The notes under the pieces are model-generated. The model saw only the letters and a program-made list of their open reading frames with translations. It was not told the origin of the DNA and searched no databases. From positions 124,001 to 188,000 of the forward strand of contig NZ_ML701735.1 in the NCBI RefSeq assembly GCF_008087345.1: a DNA stretch of 64,000 nucleotides. Reading direction: 5' to 3'. This document shows positions 1 to 8,827 of the stretch, piece after piece. This DNA is from Nocardioides caldifontis (GTDB lineage Bacteria > Actinomycetota > Actinomycetes > Propionibacteriales > Nocardioidaceae). Position 1 is the first letter of the stretch; each line of letters begins with the position of its first letter. A program made the translations under genes and the position numbers.

Positions 1-52
1 CGAGTCTAGGTGACGGTCCTGTCAGCCCCAGGGTCCGCGAGGGGGACGCCGG

Positions 53-1381
53 TCACACGCCGTTGCGGATCAGCACCGTCGCGCCGGTCGAGTCCTGCGA
101 GAGCACCTGGACCGTCACCCGGCCGGAGGCGGAGGTGAAGGTGCGGCCGGGGAGCAGGGCCCGCTCGAGGTCGTAGCGGCCGCTCGGCGTCGCGTCGAGG
201 AAGAGGCTGCCGGTGGAGCGGTAGCTCGTCGGGTCCTCGCGGTGCAGCTCCACCCCGAGGCGGTACGGCGCCTTGCGGGCGTCGATGCCGCGGGACGCGC
301 GGTACTGCACGAAGTAGGCGACGCCGGACGGCTCGACCACCTTGGCGACCCGCAGGGACCGGGCCGCGCCGGAGAGCGGGGCGAGCCGGAGCTTCACCGT
401 GGTCCCGGCCGGCACGGTCCGGATGGCGCTCGGGAGCAGCCCCATGTCCTCGACGTGAGGGCCGTTGAGCGCCCCGGTTCCCCGGGTGCCGCCGCTGGAG
501 CTCATCACCTCGAGGTAGTCGTCGTAGTCGTAGACCCGGCAGCCGCTGTTGCCGAGCGACCCGCCCGCCGACACCGTGGTGTCCTGGCGCGAGCCGCAGA
601 GCAGGCTGTTGGCGTGGCCCAGCCCCATGTTGTGGCCGAGCTCGTGGGCGTAGATGGCCGAGGAGTGCAGCGCGACGTACGAGACGCCGCCGGCGCTCAC
701 CGAGGAGCCGACCGAACCCATGCCGACGGCGCAACCCCGCCGCTCGGCGGTCCGCGGGACGACGACGAGCACGTGCTTGTTGGCCCCGGTGGCCGCGCCC
801 CTGAACTTGCGGGCGGCTTCCTCCCAGAGCGCCCAGGCGTTGCCGCAGCGGTACTTCGAGGCGTACCGCTTCGTGGTCGCGGCGACCCGGAAGGTGATCC
901 GGCCGCCGGTCTGGGACGACCAGTAGCTGCTCACCTTGCCGTTGACCATCGTGGTGACCGCCTTGGCGGACGGCATCGAGTCGCGGACGGAGGTGCCGAC
1001 CGGGGCGGCGAAGGCGACGTACACCTTGTGGCGCACGGTCGAGGCGCGGGCGGTGCGGGAGCCGGAGGCGGCGCGCCGGACGTCGAGCACCTCGACCACG
1101 CGGTGGGCCCGGCCGGGGACGTCGGCGACCCGCACGGTCACCCGGGTGCCGGGCTCGAGCCCGCCGCCCTTGACCGGCACGACGGCGTCACCGTCGACGA
1201 GCGCGGTGCGGACGCCCGCGCGCCCCTCGGTCACGAAGCTGGTGACGACGCCGGAGAGGACGCTGGTGGCCGGCCCGGCGGCCGGCGTGCGCGGGCCCGG
1301 GTCGGCGGTGGCGGAGACGGTGGCCACGGCAGGGGCCAGCAGGGTGGGCAGCACTGCCGCCAGGGTGAGCAACCGCCGCAC
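53..1381 (-). CDS. Secreted metzincin-type zinc metalloprotease
   Basis: Predicted exported zinc peptidase of 442 residues. The zinc site is the extended metzincin motif HELGHNMGLGH at about residues 246-256 (three His ligands and the catalytic Glu). A Met-turn (VMS, Met about 293) follows, so it is a reprolysin-like metzincin rather than a thermolysin-type enzyme. The N-terminus has paired Arg and a Leu/Ala-rich core ending near AVATVSA, a Sec signal peptide. About 90 residues before the catalytic part have no motif I recognise and may be a propeptide. I chose the GTG at 1381 because GAGGAG lies 7 bases upstream; a TTG six codons earlier (1399) is the longer alternative. The substrate cannot be read from the sequence. 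It follows prfB on the same strand with 104 bases between. Confidence 0.85.
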   Translation of the reverse strand: MRRLLTLAAVLPTLLAPAVATVSATADPGPRTPAAGPATSVLSGVVTSFVTEGRAGVRTALVDGDAVVPVKGGGLEPGTRVTVRVADVPGRAHRVVEVLDVRRAASGSRTARASTVRHKVYVAFAAPVGTSVRDSMPSAKAVTTMVNGKVSSYWSSQTGGRITFRVAATTKRYASKYRCGNAWALWEEAARKFRGAATGANKHVLVVVPRTAERRGCAVGMGSVGSSVSAGGVSYVALHSSAIYAHELGHNMGLGHANSLLCGSRQDTTVSAGGSLGNSGCRVYDYDDYLEVMSSSGGTRGTGALNGPHVEDMGLLPSAIRTVPAGTTVKLRLAPLSGAARSLRVAKVVEPSGVAYFVQYRASRGIDARKAPYRLGVELHREDPTSYRSTGSLFLDATPSGRYDLERALLPGRTFTSASGRVTVQVLSQDSTGATVLIRNGV

Positions 1382-1485
1382 GACCAAGCTCCTCGACAAC
1401 CGGGAGACCCCGGTTCCCCCCAGGGTCGTTCTCGCCCAGGTTACGCGCGGATCGTGCCAATTTGTCGGTTTTGGCCGAGGTCGTG

Positions 1486-2604
1486 TCAGTTCTGGTCGGC
1501 CTTGTCGGCGCCCCGCCGCCAGCGGATCCCGGCCTCGATGAAGTCGTCGATCTCGCCGTCGAGCACCGCCTGCGGGTTGCCGGACTCGTAGTTGGTCCGC
1601 AGGTCCTTGACCATCTGGTAGGGGTTCAGCACGTAGGAACGCATCTGGTCGCCCCAGCTCGCGGCGACGTCGCCCTTGAGCTCCTTGAGGTGCGCGGCCT
1701 CCTCGGCCTTCTTCAGCGCCAGCAGCTTGGCCTTGAGGATCACCATCGCCGAGGCCTTGTTCTGCAGCTGGGACTTCTCGTTCTGGCAGGAGACCACCAG
1801 GCCGGTCGGGAGGTGGGTCAGCCGGACCGCCGAGTCGGTGGTGTTGACCGACTGGCCGCCGGGGCCGCTGGAGCGGTAGACGTCGACCCGGACCTCCTCC
1901 TCCGGCACGTCGATCTCGTCGGTCTGCTCGAGCACCGGGACGACCTCGACCGCGGCGAACGAGGTCTGCCGACGGCCCTGGTTGTCGAAGGGGCTGATCC
2001 GGACCAGCCGGTGGGTGCCGGCCTCGACCGACAGGGTCCCGTAGGCGTACGGCGCGTGAACGGCGAACGTGGCCGACTTGATGCCGGCCTCCTCGGCGAA
2101 GGAGGTGTCGAAGACCTCGACGGGGTACTTGTTCCGCTCGGCCCAGCGGGTGTACATCCGCATCAGCATCTCGGCGAAGTCGGCGGCATCCACTCCCCCG
2201 GCTCCCGAGCGGATGGTCACGAGTGCCTCGCGGGCGTCGTACTCACCGCTGAGGAGGGTGCGGACCTCGAGCGCCTCGACGGCCTTGGCGATCCGGTCGA
2301 GCTCCTTCTCGGAGTCCGCGAGCGACTCGTCGTCGCCCTCCTCCCGGGCCATCTCGATGAGCATCTCGACGTCGTCGAGCCGCTGCTTGAGGTTGGCGTA
2401 GCGGTCGAGCTCGCCCTGGAGGGTCGAGAGCCGGCCGGTGACGCGCTGCGCGTTGGCCTGGTCGTCCCAGAGGTCCGGCGCGGCGACCTGCTCGCCGAGG
2501 TCGGCGATCTCGGCCCGCATGCGGTCGGGCTCCAGCACCTGCTCGATGGTGTGCATGGTCGCCTGGAGCGCCTTGATGCGGGTTTCGAAGTCGGGGCCTG
2601 CCAC
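1486..2604 (-). CDS. prfB: Peptide chain release factor 2 (RF2)
   Basis: Class I release factor that reads UGA/UAA in the ribosomal A site and triggers peptidyl-tRNA hydrolysis. The codon-recognition tripeptide SPF, diagnostic of RF2, is at about residues 204-206, and the catalytic GGQ loop ([10 protein letters not shown]) is at about 249-251. The 372-residue length is normal. The GTG start at 2604 gives the usual N-terminus ([13 protein letters not shown]). No clear Shine-Dalgarno sequence precedes it, so the start is inferred from homology. The frame is open through the N-terminal coding region, so there is no sign of the autoregulatory +1 frameshift known from E. coli prfB. In many actinobacteria ftsE-ftsX-smpB follow prfB; here a protease gene follows instead, as far as the window shows. 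Confidence 0.95.
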   Translation of the reverse strand: MAGPDFETRIKALQATMHTIEQVLEPDRMRAEIADLGEQVAAPDLWDDQANAQRVTGRLSTLQGELDRYANLKQRLDDVEMLIEMAREEGDDESLADSEKELDRIAKAVEALEVRTLLSGEYDAREALVTIRSGAGGVDAADFAEMLMRMYTRWAERNKYPVEVFDTSFAEEAGIKSATFAVHAPYAYGTLSVEAGTHRLVRISPFDNQGRRQTSFAAVEVVPVLEQTDEIDVPEEEVRVDVYRSSGPGGQSVNTTDSAVRLTHLPTGLVVSCQNEKSQLQNKASAMVILKAKLLALKKAEEAAHLKELKGDVAASWGDQMRSYVLNPYQMVKDLRTNYESGNPQAVLDGEIDDFIEAGIRWRRGADKADQN

Positions 2605-2621
2605 GTCGGGCAACGTTACCG

Positions 2622-3701
2622 TCAGGCTGGCTGCACCCTCGACGGGCTGCCGCTGCCCCGGATGTCGGTCACGACCGGACGCCCCGCCAGGTTGTCGAGG
2701 AGCGTCGCCGGCGCGTAGCCGTCGACCCCCCGCTCGTGGCGCTGCACCGCCGTCGAGGCGACCGACTCCCGCCCGGTGGGCACCCGCCCGATGACCCGCG
2801 GCGCGGGCTTGAGCAGCTTGTAGAACCAGGTCCGGGAGTCGTGGAGGGTGTCGGCGAGCGCCTCGTCGAGGTCGAGCGCGGGTGCGAGGTCGAAACCGAG
2901 CCCGCAGCGGCGGGCCCGGTCGACCATCCACTCCAGCGCCAGGTCGGCGAGGCCGGAGCGCGGGTAGCCGCCGCCGACGTCGGAGTGCACCCCTGCGAAC
3001 CAGACCTGCTCGAGCTCCTGGCCCTTCGCTCGGCCCTCGGGGCTCTGGTTCCACAGAGCCGCCTTGAACGGGCCGCGCTGCTCGTCGATCGCGACGGCGT
3101 GGAAGGCGGAGTCGACCCGGCTGCTCAGGTCGAGGTCGTGGAACTCCCAGCGCCGGTTGATCAGGTTGAGGAACCGCAGCCCGTCGAGCGGCACGCCGAG
3201 GGCACCCACGGTGTCCCACACGCCGATGAACCGGATCCGGGTCTCGATCGAGTGCTCCGCGCGGAACCGGCGGGCCTCCTCGCTGTCCGGGTGCCGCTCG
3301 CGGTCCCGGTAGAGCTCGTAGGCCTCGCCGACGAGGTCGCGGTGCTCGCGGCGGAGGATCCCGGCGTTGCGGACCAGCCCGGCGGTGCTGCGGACGGTGA
3401 ACGCGCCCCGGCTGAAGCCGAAGAAGAAGATCTCGTCGCCCTCCTCGAAGTGGTCGACGAGGAAGCGGTAGGCCTTCTGCACCTCGCGGGAGAGGCCGAA
3501 GCCGAAGGCGCCGCCGCGGAGCCGTTCGCCCCACTCGGTGCCGACACCGGCGGCGTAGTAGACCTCCTGCCGCACGCCGTCGGGCGCGACCTCGGCGATC
3601 CGCTGCGCCACCTTGCAGACGTTGGTCGGGCAGGGTTTGCCGTCCTTCTGCTGGTCGGCCTTGTTCCAGGTGCCGTCGCAGGCGATGACGAGCCGCTTCA
3701 T
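2622..3701 (-). CDS. DUF2235 alpha/beta-hydrolase (Tle1-like fold)
   Basis: A 359-residue protein of the DUF2235 family, whose relatives include T6SS phospholipase effectors but also many housekeeping proteins of unknown substrate. The family start ([13 protein letters not shown]), nucleophile elbow GFSRGA (Ser about 97), the block [10 protein letters not shown], and the acid/His region [11 protein letters not shown] are all present, so it is probably catalytically competent. No signal peptide or T6SS gene is seen, so a toxin role is not supported. The ATG at 3701 follows GAGAGGA at a good distance. The stop lies 17 bases before the prfB start, so the two genes may be cotranscribed. A short leader frame overlaps the start (separate entry). 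Confidence 0.8.
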   Translation of the reverse strand: MKRLVIACDGTWNKADQQKDGKPCPTNVCKVAQRIAEVAPDGVRQEVYYAAGVGTEWGERLRGGAFGFGLSREVQKAYRFLVDHFEEGDEIFFFGFSRGAFTVRSTAGLVRNAGILRREHRDLVGEAYELYRDRERHPDSEEARRFRAEHSIETRIRFIGVWDTVGALGVPLDGLRFLNLINRRWEFHDLDLSSRVDSAFHAVAIDEQRGPFKAALWNQSPEGRAKGQELEQVWFAGVHSDVGGGYPRSGLADLALEWMVDRARRCGLGFDLAPALDLDEALADTLHDSRTWFYKLLKPAPRVIGRVPTGRESVASTAVQRHERGVDGYAPATLLDNLAGRPVVTDIRGSGSPSRVQPA

Positions 3702-3784
3702 CGTCTCGGTCCTCTCGTCAGGTGGGTGCGACGACAGGCTGGGGCGCCATCCACGCGGGGTTCGACGGTGCCGACACTGCTCAT
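3698..3784 (-). CDS. Possible 28-codon leader ORF overlapping the DUF2235 start
   Basis: An ATG at 3784 preceded by GGGAG opens a 28-codon frame beginning [10 protein letters not shown] and rich in Arg at its end. Its TGA overlaps the ATG of the DUF2235 gene in an ATGA arrangement, so the two could be translationally coupled. No homology is recognised and the composition is not distinctive. It may simply be a chance frame in the 195-base gap upstream of the hydrolase gene. Confidence 0.3.
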   Translation of the reverse strand: MSSVGTVEPRVDGAPACRRTHLTRGPRR

Positions 3785-3896
3785 GGCTGCTCCCGAGGTG
3801 AGCTCCTCCCTCGACGGTAGGGATCGCCCGGGTCATGCCACAACGCCCGGACGGGCCATGCCGGGGTGCCCCGAACGGGCGTACAGTTCCGCGCCC

Positions 3897-4316
3897 TCAG
3901 TCGACGACGTCGACGTACGACGCGGCACGGCCGGTCACCGTGGCGCGGCCGTCCCACCCGGGAGGCACCAGCGGAAGGTCAAGTGCCGTCGACACCTCCA
4001 CCTCCACGGAGTCGACGGTCGTGCGCACCCGGAACCCGAGCCGCTCGCCGCTCGCCGCTCGCAGGTACGCCGCCACGTGGCGGCGGGCGTCGGCGGGGTC
4101 GAGCCGGGCCCGCTCCCCCAGCCCGTCGGTGTAGACCTGCTCCCCCTCGACGGCCTGGGTGGCCGCCAGCGCCGCGCCGTCGGCCAGCGCGTCGAGCCGC
4201 TGCCGCTGCAGGTACGCCGCGGACGCGTCGACCACCACGACCACCAGCAGCAGCGCCACCACGAAGAAGCCGACGACGAGCAGCGAGGTCTGCCCGCGCT
4301 CGTCGCGCCCGGTCAC
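3897..4316 (-). CDS. TadG-like pseudopilin/pilus assembly protein
   Basis: A 139-residue protein with one N-terminal membrane segment (LLVVGFFVVALLLVVVVVD) directly after a DERGQ motif. It continues with the typical TadG sequence of a short Ala-rich helix (QRQRLDALADGAALAATQA) and a small beta-rich C-terminus. Proteins of this kind are minor components or anchors of Flp/Tad pili at the cell envelope. The GTG start at 4316 overlaps the stop of the upstream TadE-like gene (GTGA) and has GGGAGG upstream. It is the last gene of the tad operon. It is shorter than proteobacterial TadG and lacks a von Willebrand domain, as is common in actinobacteria. Confidence 0.75.
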   Translation of the reverse strand: MTGRDERGQTSLLVVGFFVVALLLVVVVVDASAAYLQRQRLDALADGAALAATQAVEGEQVYTDGLGERARLDPADARRHVAAYLRAASGERLGFRVRTTVDSVEVEVSTALDLPLVPPGWDGRATVTGRAASYVDVVD

Positions 4317-4756
4317 CGGTCCTCCCGGAACTCGCCGTACACCACGGTGTGGTCGGCCTCGACCCGGAACGACGGCGCCTGGGCACCGAGCGCGTCCGGG
4401 GCCAGCGGCAGCCGCACCTGGTGGCGGAGCAGCACGGTGATCGCGCTGCCGGGTGCCAGGCAGTTGCCGGGCTGCGGTTCGCATCGGACCGTCATCGCGA
4501 CGTCCGCGACGTCGACGTCCTGGTCCCGGAGCGCCACTGCGGCCGCGGCACGGGCACGAGCCGGTGCGGAACCCTCGTCCGGCGCCAGCGAGTAGGCACG
4601 CGCCGCTGCCCGGGCCGCTCCGCTCACGCCGTACGACGCCCGCTGCACCTCGAAGACGCCGAGAAGCACGTAGAGCAGCGGCACGAGCAGCAGCAGCGAC
4701 AGCCAGGTCACCTCGACCAGCGCCGACCCGCGCTCGTCCCTCTCGGAGCCACTCAC
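4313..4756 (-). CDS. TadE-like minor pseudopilin
   Basis: A 147-residue TadE-type protein. After a short basic/acidic leader comes DERG followed by SALVEV and one hydrophobic helix. Gly at -1 and Glu at +5 of the hydrophobic stretch match a prepilin peptidase site. The rest is a small periplasmic-type domain with two Cys (about CEPQPGNC) that may pair. It probably forms part of the Flp pilus tip or base outside the membrane. GTG at 4756 has GGAGG upstream. Both ends overlap neighbours by 4 bases, so translation is likely coupled through this part of the operon. Confidence 0.75.
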   Translation of the reverse strand: MSGSERDERGSALVEVTWLSLLLLVPLLYVLLGVFEVQRASYGVSGAARAAARAYSLAPDEGSAPARARAAAAVALRDQDVDVADVAMTVRCEPQPGNCLAPGSAITVLLRHQVRLPLAPDALGAQAPSFRVEADHTVVYGEFREDR

Positions 4757-5136
4757 GGCAGGACCTCCTCCACCGCGTGGCCGGAGAGCTCGAGCCGCAC
4801 CGCCGGACCCCACAGCCCCAGCGGCGGCACCTCCGCGCGGACGTCGACCCGCACGCCCGGGACGCCGTCGACGGTGACCTCGCGTGCCGAGACCTGCCGC
4901 GCGAACCGGCCGGCGAGCGCCTCCCGGACCTGCTGCCGGGTCCGGGCCGCACCCTCGGCCGGCCCGCGGTCCACCGTCGCGGCGTAGCGGGCGCCCTCGG
5001 ACGCCGCTGCGGTCAGCGTGTTGCGGACGTGCAGAACGAGGCCGACCTGGAGCAGCCCCAGCAGCAGCGGGACCAGCACCACCAGGACGAGCACGAAGTC
5101 GACCACCGCGACGCCGTGCTCGCTGCGCCCACGCAC
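4753..5136 (-). CDS. TadE-like minor pseudopilin
   Basis: A second TadE-type protein, 127 residues from GTG at 5136. The leader VRGRSEHG is followed by VAVVDFVLVLVVLVPLLLGLLQ: Gly at -1 and Asp, rather than Glu, at +5 of the helix, then the TadE signature AASEGARYAA. A beta-rich C-terminal domain follows. It starts 1 base after the stop of the pilin-like gene and overlaps the next gene by 4 bases. The ribosome binding site is weak, which fits translational coupling. Its role is inferred from the Tad context. Confidence 0.75.
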   Translation of the reverse strand: MRGRSEHGVAVVDFVLVLVVLVPLLLGLLQVGLVLHVRNTLTAAASEGARYAATVDRGPAEGAARTRQQVREALAGRFARQVSAREVTVDGVPGVRVDVRAEVPPLGLWGPAVRLELSGHAVEEVLP

Positions 5137-5137
5137 G

Positions 5138-5320
5138 TCAGGCGACGGAGCTGAGAGCCTCGCGCAGCATCCGCTCGAGCTCCGGCCCGGCAACCGCCCA
5201 GAGCGCGGCCACGAGCCCCGCGGTCATGACGGTGATCATCACCCACCCCGGGACGTCGCCGCGCTCGTCGCGGACCCGCTCCCCGAATCGGCTCAGGAGA
5301 GCCAGCAGCACTGCGTTCAT
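5138..5320 (-). CDS. Short Flp-pilin-like protein
   Basis: A 60-residue protein with a basic/acidic leader ending DERG, then one hydrophobic segment (VMITVMTAGLVAALWAVAG) and a short amphipathic tail. Size, place between tadC and tadE, and the shared DERG leader suggest it is the Flp-type pilin subunit. However, the +5 position after Gly is Trp, not the Glu normal for type IVb pilins, so processing is uncertain. ATG at 5320 follows GAGGGG by 6 bases; an upstream ATG in frame (5344) lacks such a site. Alternative reading: a small structural membrane protein of the Tad machine. Confidence 0.6.
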   Translation of the reverse strand: MNAVLLALLSRFGERVRDERGDVPGWVMITVMTAGLVAALWAVAGPELERMLREALSSVA

Positions 5321-5340
5321 CGTTTCCCCTCTGTCCTCCG

Positions 5341-6234
5341 TCACGGAGTCACCAACCTCAGTCCGACCACCCCTGGCCAGAACGCGAACATCACTGTTGT
5401 AGGCAAGACAAAAAAGACGACCGGCACCATCATCGCGACCTCACGTCGGGCCCCTGTCTCGATGAGGGCGCGTCGGTGCGCCTCGCGCACGTCACCCGCC
5501 TGCGCGTGCAGGACGTCGGCGAGCGGGGTTCCGCGCTCGATCGCGACGGCGATGCCGCTCGCGAACCTGGCCACGGCCGGCACGCCTGTGCGGCGGGCAT
5601 ACCCGTCGAACGCCGTGGCCACCGGGGTGCCCGTGCGGACCGCGGCGAGCACCTCTTCCAGCTCGCGCGACAGTGCGCCGGCACTGCGGGCGACGACCCG
5701 CTCCAGAGCACCGACCGGCCCCTCACCCGCGGCGACGGAGAGGGCCAGCAGCTCCGCGACAGCCGGGAGCCCGGCGAGCACCTGCCGTTCGTGGGCACGT
5801 ACCTGCGCGGTCAGCCGGTTCTCCCGGAGCAGCGCGCCGAGGACCGCGGCCACCACGACGAGCACCAGGAGGGGGAGCAGCCGGCCCGTGCTGTTCAGCG
5901 CCACCAGGACCGCACCCGCCGAGGCCACGCAGAACGCGACCACCGCCCAGGTGACCTGCTCCGCGCGAAACTCCGCGACGGTCATCGGCGATCCGGCCCG
6001 CTCGAGGCGGCGTCGTACCGACGCGGTGCCGCCGAGCACCCGGTCGAGCAGCACCGCAGCGCTCTGCACCCCGACCGTCGGGCGGACCGGTGCGACGTCG
6101 GGCACGTCGGTCAGGTGCCGGAGCACCCGGGCCTCGAAGTGCCCGCGCCGGACCGCCACGACCCGCATCGCCACCAACCACGCCCCGGCGCCGGCGAGCG
6201 CGCCGAGCAGCGCTCCCCAGCCACCGGTCGTCAC
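5341..6234 (-). CDS. TadC-like type II secretion F-domain protein
   Basis: A 297-residue inner-membrane platform protein of the Tad/Flp pilus system. It has an N-terminal membrane segment, a pair of helices around residues 105-145, the cytoplasmic GspF domain (LAGLPAVAELLALSVAAGEGP...), and a C-terminal hydrophobic pair ending VVFFVLPTTVMFAFWPG. The motif around FASGIAVAIERGTPLADVL is typical of TadC. GTG at 6234 overlaps the tadB stop by 4 bases. With TadB it forms the membrane partner of the TadA ATPase. Confidence 0.85.
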   Translation of the reverse strand: MTTGGWGALLGALAGAGAWLVAMRVVAVRRGHFEARVLRHLTDVPDVAPVRPTVGVQSAAVLLDRVLGGTASVRRRLERAGSPMTVAEFRAEQVTWAVVAFCVASAGAVLVALNSTGRLLPLLVLVVVAAVLGALLRENRLTAQVRAHERQVLAGLPAVAELLALSVAAGEGPVGALERVVARSAGALSRELEEVLAAVRTGTPVATAFDGYARRTGVPAVARFASGIAVAIERGTPLADVLHAQAGDVREAHRRALIETGARREVAMMVPVVFFVLPTTVMFAFWPGVVGLRLVTP

Positions 6235-7079
6235 GCCATCACCCGCCGTTCGACGGGAAGGCGGCCGATGCGGAGCATCAGCCGGTACGCCACGGCACAC
6301 AGCACGGCACCGATCGCCAGGACGACCATCCCGGCACCGGAGGAGTACCTCGCGATCACCTCGCGCTGGAAGGACATCAGGAGCAGCACCAGCCAGGGCG
6401 CGGCGACCGCGAGTCGCGCTCCGTTGACCGCCCAGCTCTGGCGGGCCTCCAGCTCGGACCGGGTGCGGGCGTCGTCGCGCAGGTGGCCGGAGAGGTTGCG
6501 CAGCAGGCGTCCCAGGTCGCCACCGCCGACCTCGCGCGCCACCCTCAGCCCCTCGACCACGCGGTCACCCACCGGGTCGGCGAGCCGCTCCTTGAGCCGG
6601 TCGAGGCACTGGTCGAACCGGCCGGACCGCTGGTACTCGACCGCGAAGGTCCGGAAGGGCTCCCGCAGCGGCTCGGGACCGCGCTCGGCGAGCCCGCCGA
6701 CCGCCTCGGGGAGCGACATCCCCGCACGCACGGCGCTGGCGAGGTTGTCCACCGCGTCGGGCCACACCTCGGCGAGCTCGCCGTGGCGGCGCCGGGCGCG
6801 CCCCGACACCAGTGACAAGGGTCCGTAGCCCGCCAGAGCTCCGAAGACCAGGGCGACGGGAGCCGCGCGGGACACCAGGAGCACCGCCACGAAGGCGAGC
6901 ACGCCGCAGGCCGCGCAGACCGCGACCAGCTGGGCGACCGTCGTCGACGGCAACCCCGCGCCGTCGAGCAGCAGCCGCAGCCGGGATGGCCGCGGCGCGC
7001 GCTCCTTCGGCGGCGTGGTGACGGCGTTCCACACCAGCAGCAGCCCGAGTCCGACGCCGAGCCCGACGATCACCCCCAC
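6231..7079 (-). CDS. TadB-like type II secretion F-domain protein
   Basis: A 282-residue TadB homologue with N-terminal membrane segments (about 3-18 and 48-85) and the GspF domain (WPDAVDNLASAVRAGMSLPEAVGGLAERGPEPL). A hydrophobic pair (PWLVLLLMSF and GAGMVVLAIGAVLCAVAYRLM) closes the protein. It pairs with TadC as the membrane platform on which TadA drives pilus assembly. The start is a GTG at 7079, 4 bases after the tadA stop, with GGAGTGA upstream. Confidence 0.85.
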   Translation of the reverse strand: MGVIVGLGVGLGLLLVWNAVTTPPKERAPRPSRLRLLLDGAGLPSTTVAQLVAVCAACGVLAFVAVLLVSRAAPVALVFGALAGYGPLSLVSGRARRRHGELAEVWPDAVDNLASAVRAGMSLPEAVGGLAERGPEPLREPFRTFAVEYQRSGRFDQCLDRLKERLADPVGDRVVEGLRVAREVGGGDLGRLLRNLSGHLRDDARTRSELEARQSWAVNGARLAVAAPWLVLLLMSFQREVIARYSSGAGMVVLAIGAVLCAVAYRLMLRIGRLPVERRVMA

Positions 7080-7083
7080 CGCG

Positions 7084-8337
7084 TCACTCCGACTCGTTCA
7101 GCAGCCGGGCGACGTCGATCCCGACGCGGTCGAACCGCTCGCGGCGCGGCGGGAGGCCACCGCCGCGGACGAGCGCACCGTCCTGGCGCACGAACACCGG
7201 CTCGGTCTCGATGGTGTCGCCCTCGGTCCGCCCCGGGACGGCGACGACCTCCTGCACGCGGCGGACGCCCTGGTGGTCGATCCCCAGCTGCACCACGAGG
7301 TCCACCGACGAGGCGACCGTGGGGACGACGAAGCGGGCGGAGATGTTCTCGCCGGCCAGCAGCGGCAGGGTGCAGAGCTTCACCAGCGCCTCGCGGGCGC
7401 TGTTCGCGTGGAGGGTCGCCATCGCCGGCAGCCCGGCGTTGAGGGCCAGGAGGAGGTCGAGAGCCTCCTCCGCGCGTACCTCTCCGACGATGAGCCGCGA
7501 CGGGCGCATCCGCAGGCTCTCCTTGACGAGGTCGCGCAGCCGCACCTCACCGGTGCCCTCGAGCCCCTGCTGGCGGGTCTGGAGCGGCACCCAGTCGGGG
7601 TGCGGGAAGTCCAGCTCGAAGACCTCCTCGGCACTCACGACCCGCTGGCCGCCGGGGATCGACGCAGCGAGCGCATTCAGGGCGGTCGTCTTGCCGGCCT
7701 GGGTCCCGCCGGCGACGAGGATGTTGAGCCCGGCCACCACGGAGGCCTTGAGGAAGCGCGCTGCCGTCGGCGTCAGGCTGCCCAGGGCGACCAGGTCCTC
7801 GAGCCCGGTCGCCTTGACCACGAACTTGCGGATGTTCACCGCACTGAACCCGCGCGAGATCCCTTCCAGCACGACGTGGAGCCGGTGCCCGCCCGGGAGC
7901 ATGGCGTCGACGAAGGGCTGGCTCAGGTCGATCCGGCGGCCGCTGGACTTCAGCATCCGCTCGACGAGCTCGGCGACCTCGTGCCGGGTGAGGATCACCG
8001 GCGTCAGCTCGTGGCGACCGTCACGGGCGACGAAGACCCGGGACGGGTCGTTGATCCACACCTCCTCGACCGTCGGGTCGTCGAGGTACGGCTGCAGCGC
8101 ACCGAAGCCGGAGAGGTTCGCGACCAGCGAGTCGACGACCGACGTCACATCGGTCAGCGGGAGCACCGCACCGGTCAGGCTGCGCCGGTCGTGGTCGCGC
8201 ACCACCTGCTCGGCAATCGACCGCAGCAGCTCACGGTCCTGCTGCGGGTCGATGCCGTCGCGGCGCACCTGTGCGCGCAGCGCCGCGTCGAGCACGTCCA
8301 GGACGTCACCGTCCGGCGTGCTGTGCGTCAAGCTCAT
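7084..8337 (-). CDS. TadA/CpaF-type secretion ATPase
   Basis: Hexameric cytoplasmic ATPase that powers Flp/Tad pilus assembly, 417 residues. The CpaF signature blocks are in order: an N-terminal helical domain, VNIRKF before the P-loop, Walker A GGTQAGKTT (about 210-218), the Asp box/Walker B region (MRPSRLIVGEVRAEEALDLL), and the His box (MATLHANSAREAL). First gene of the operon tadA-tadB-tadC-pilin-tadE-tadE-tadG. The ATG follows GGGGGAC. No prepilin peptidase, secretin or TadD is in the window, as expected for a monoderm in the latter cases. Confidence 0.92.
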   Translation of the reverse strand: MSLTHSTPDGDVLDVLDAALRAQVRRDGIDPQQDRELLRSIAEQVVRDHDRRSLTGAVLPLTDVTSVVDSLVANLSGFGALQPYLDDPTVEEVWINDPSRVFVARDGRHELTPVILTRHEVAELVERMLKSSGRRIDLSQPFVDAMLPGGHRLHVVLEGISRGFSAVNIRKFVVKATGLEDLVALGSLTPTAARFLKASVVAGLNILVAGGTQAGKTTALNALAASIPGGQRVVSAEEVFELDFPHPDWVPLQTRQQGLEGTGEVRLRDLVKESLRMRPSRLIVGEVRAEEALDLLLALNAGLPAMATLHANSAREALVKLCTLPLLAGENISARFVVPTVASSVDLVVQLGIDHQGVRRVQEVVAVPGRTEGDTIETEPVFVRQDGALVRGGGLPPRRERFDRVGIDVARLLNESE

Positions 8338-8585
8338 GTCCCCCGTGCCCCCCGTTCACGACCACCGACGAGAAGCACCGGTGGCCGCCGGCAAGTGTGA
8401 GCGGTTTTACCTTCGATTGCACCTCGGCGAGGGAGCGCTGGGGAGAAGCGCCCCGGTCTAGGCCACGAGGGGCCCACCTGTTGCCGGGTGAAGCCTCAAC
8501 AGACCACGGTTGATGTCAACGGAGGCACCTGCGTTTCCGTGGGACCGGCTACCACCACCCCACCCACCCCTCCCGGCCGGTCCCC

Positions 8586-8628
8586 GGGCACCCGAAGCCG
8601 CACGTCCTAGGGGCGGCTGCGGGTGCCC
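8586..8628. repeat. Strong inverted repeat (hairpin)
   Basis: GGGCACCCG at 8586-8594 pairs perfectly with CGGGTGCCC at 8620-8628. An inner GCCGC/GCGGC stem continues the helix after a short internal mismatch, leaving a loop of about 11 bases. It has no adjacent T-run, so it does not look like a classic intrinsic terminator. Function unknown. Confidence 0.6.
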
Positions 8629-8661
8629 GACAGGGGCGGTCCGGGGAATTGGAAGGCGCCC

Positions 8662-8692
8662 CGCCTCGAGCGTCGGGGGTTGGCTCGAGGCG
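8662..8692. repeat. Inverted repeat (hairpin)
   Basis: CGCCTCGAG (8662-8670) and CTCGAGGCG (8684-8692) form a perfect 9-base-pair stem with a 13-base G-rich loop. It lies between the 8586-8628 hairpin and the 8798-8827 terminator. Function unknown. Confidence 0.6.
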
Positions 8693-8797
8693 AGGCGCGA
8701 AACGAAACACTACCCATCCGTAGGGGCGCTGCAAACACAGACGCGCGTGTCGTGGGCGACGTCACATGCCGCAGCCGCCGACGGGCGGAAAACGCGG

Positions 8798-8827
8798 CCG
8801 GAGCCGGCTCTGACGAGCCGGCTCCGG
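8798..8827 (-). terminator. Likely intrinsic terminator of the DoxX-like gene
   Basis: A perfect 13-base-pair stem (CCGGAGCCGGCTC / GAGCCGGCTCCGG) with a 4-base TGAC loop lies 21 bases past the stop of the minus-strand gene at 8849. In minus-strand sense it is followed after a few bases by TTTT, which fits transcription termination of that gene. Confidence 0.7.

Noticed and set aside
2500-2604. Programmed +1 frameshift site in prfB
   Set aside because: The frame is continuous through the N-terminal region and lacks the in-frame TGA after an SD-like sequence found in E. coli prfB.
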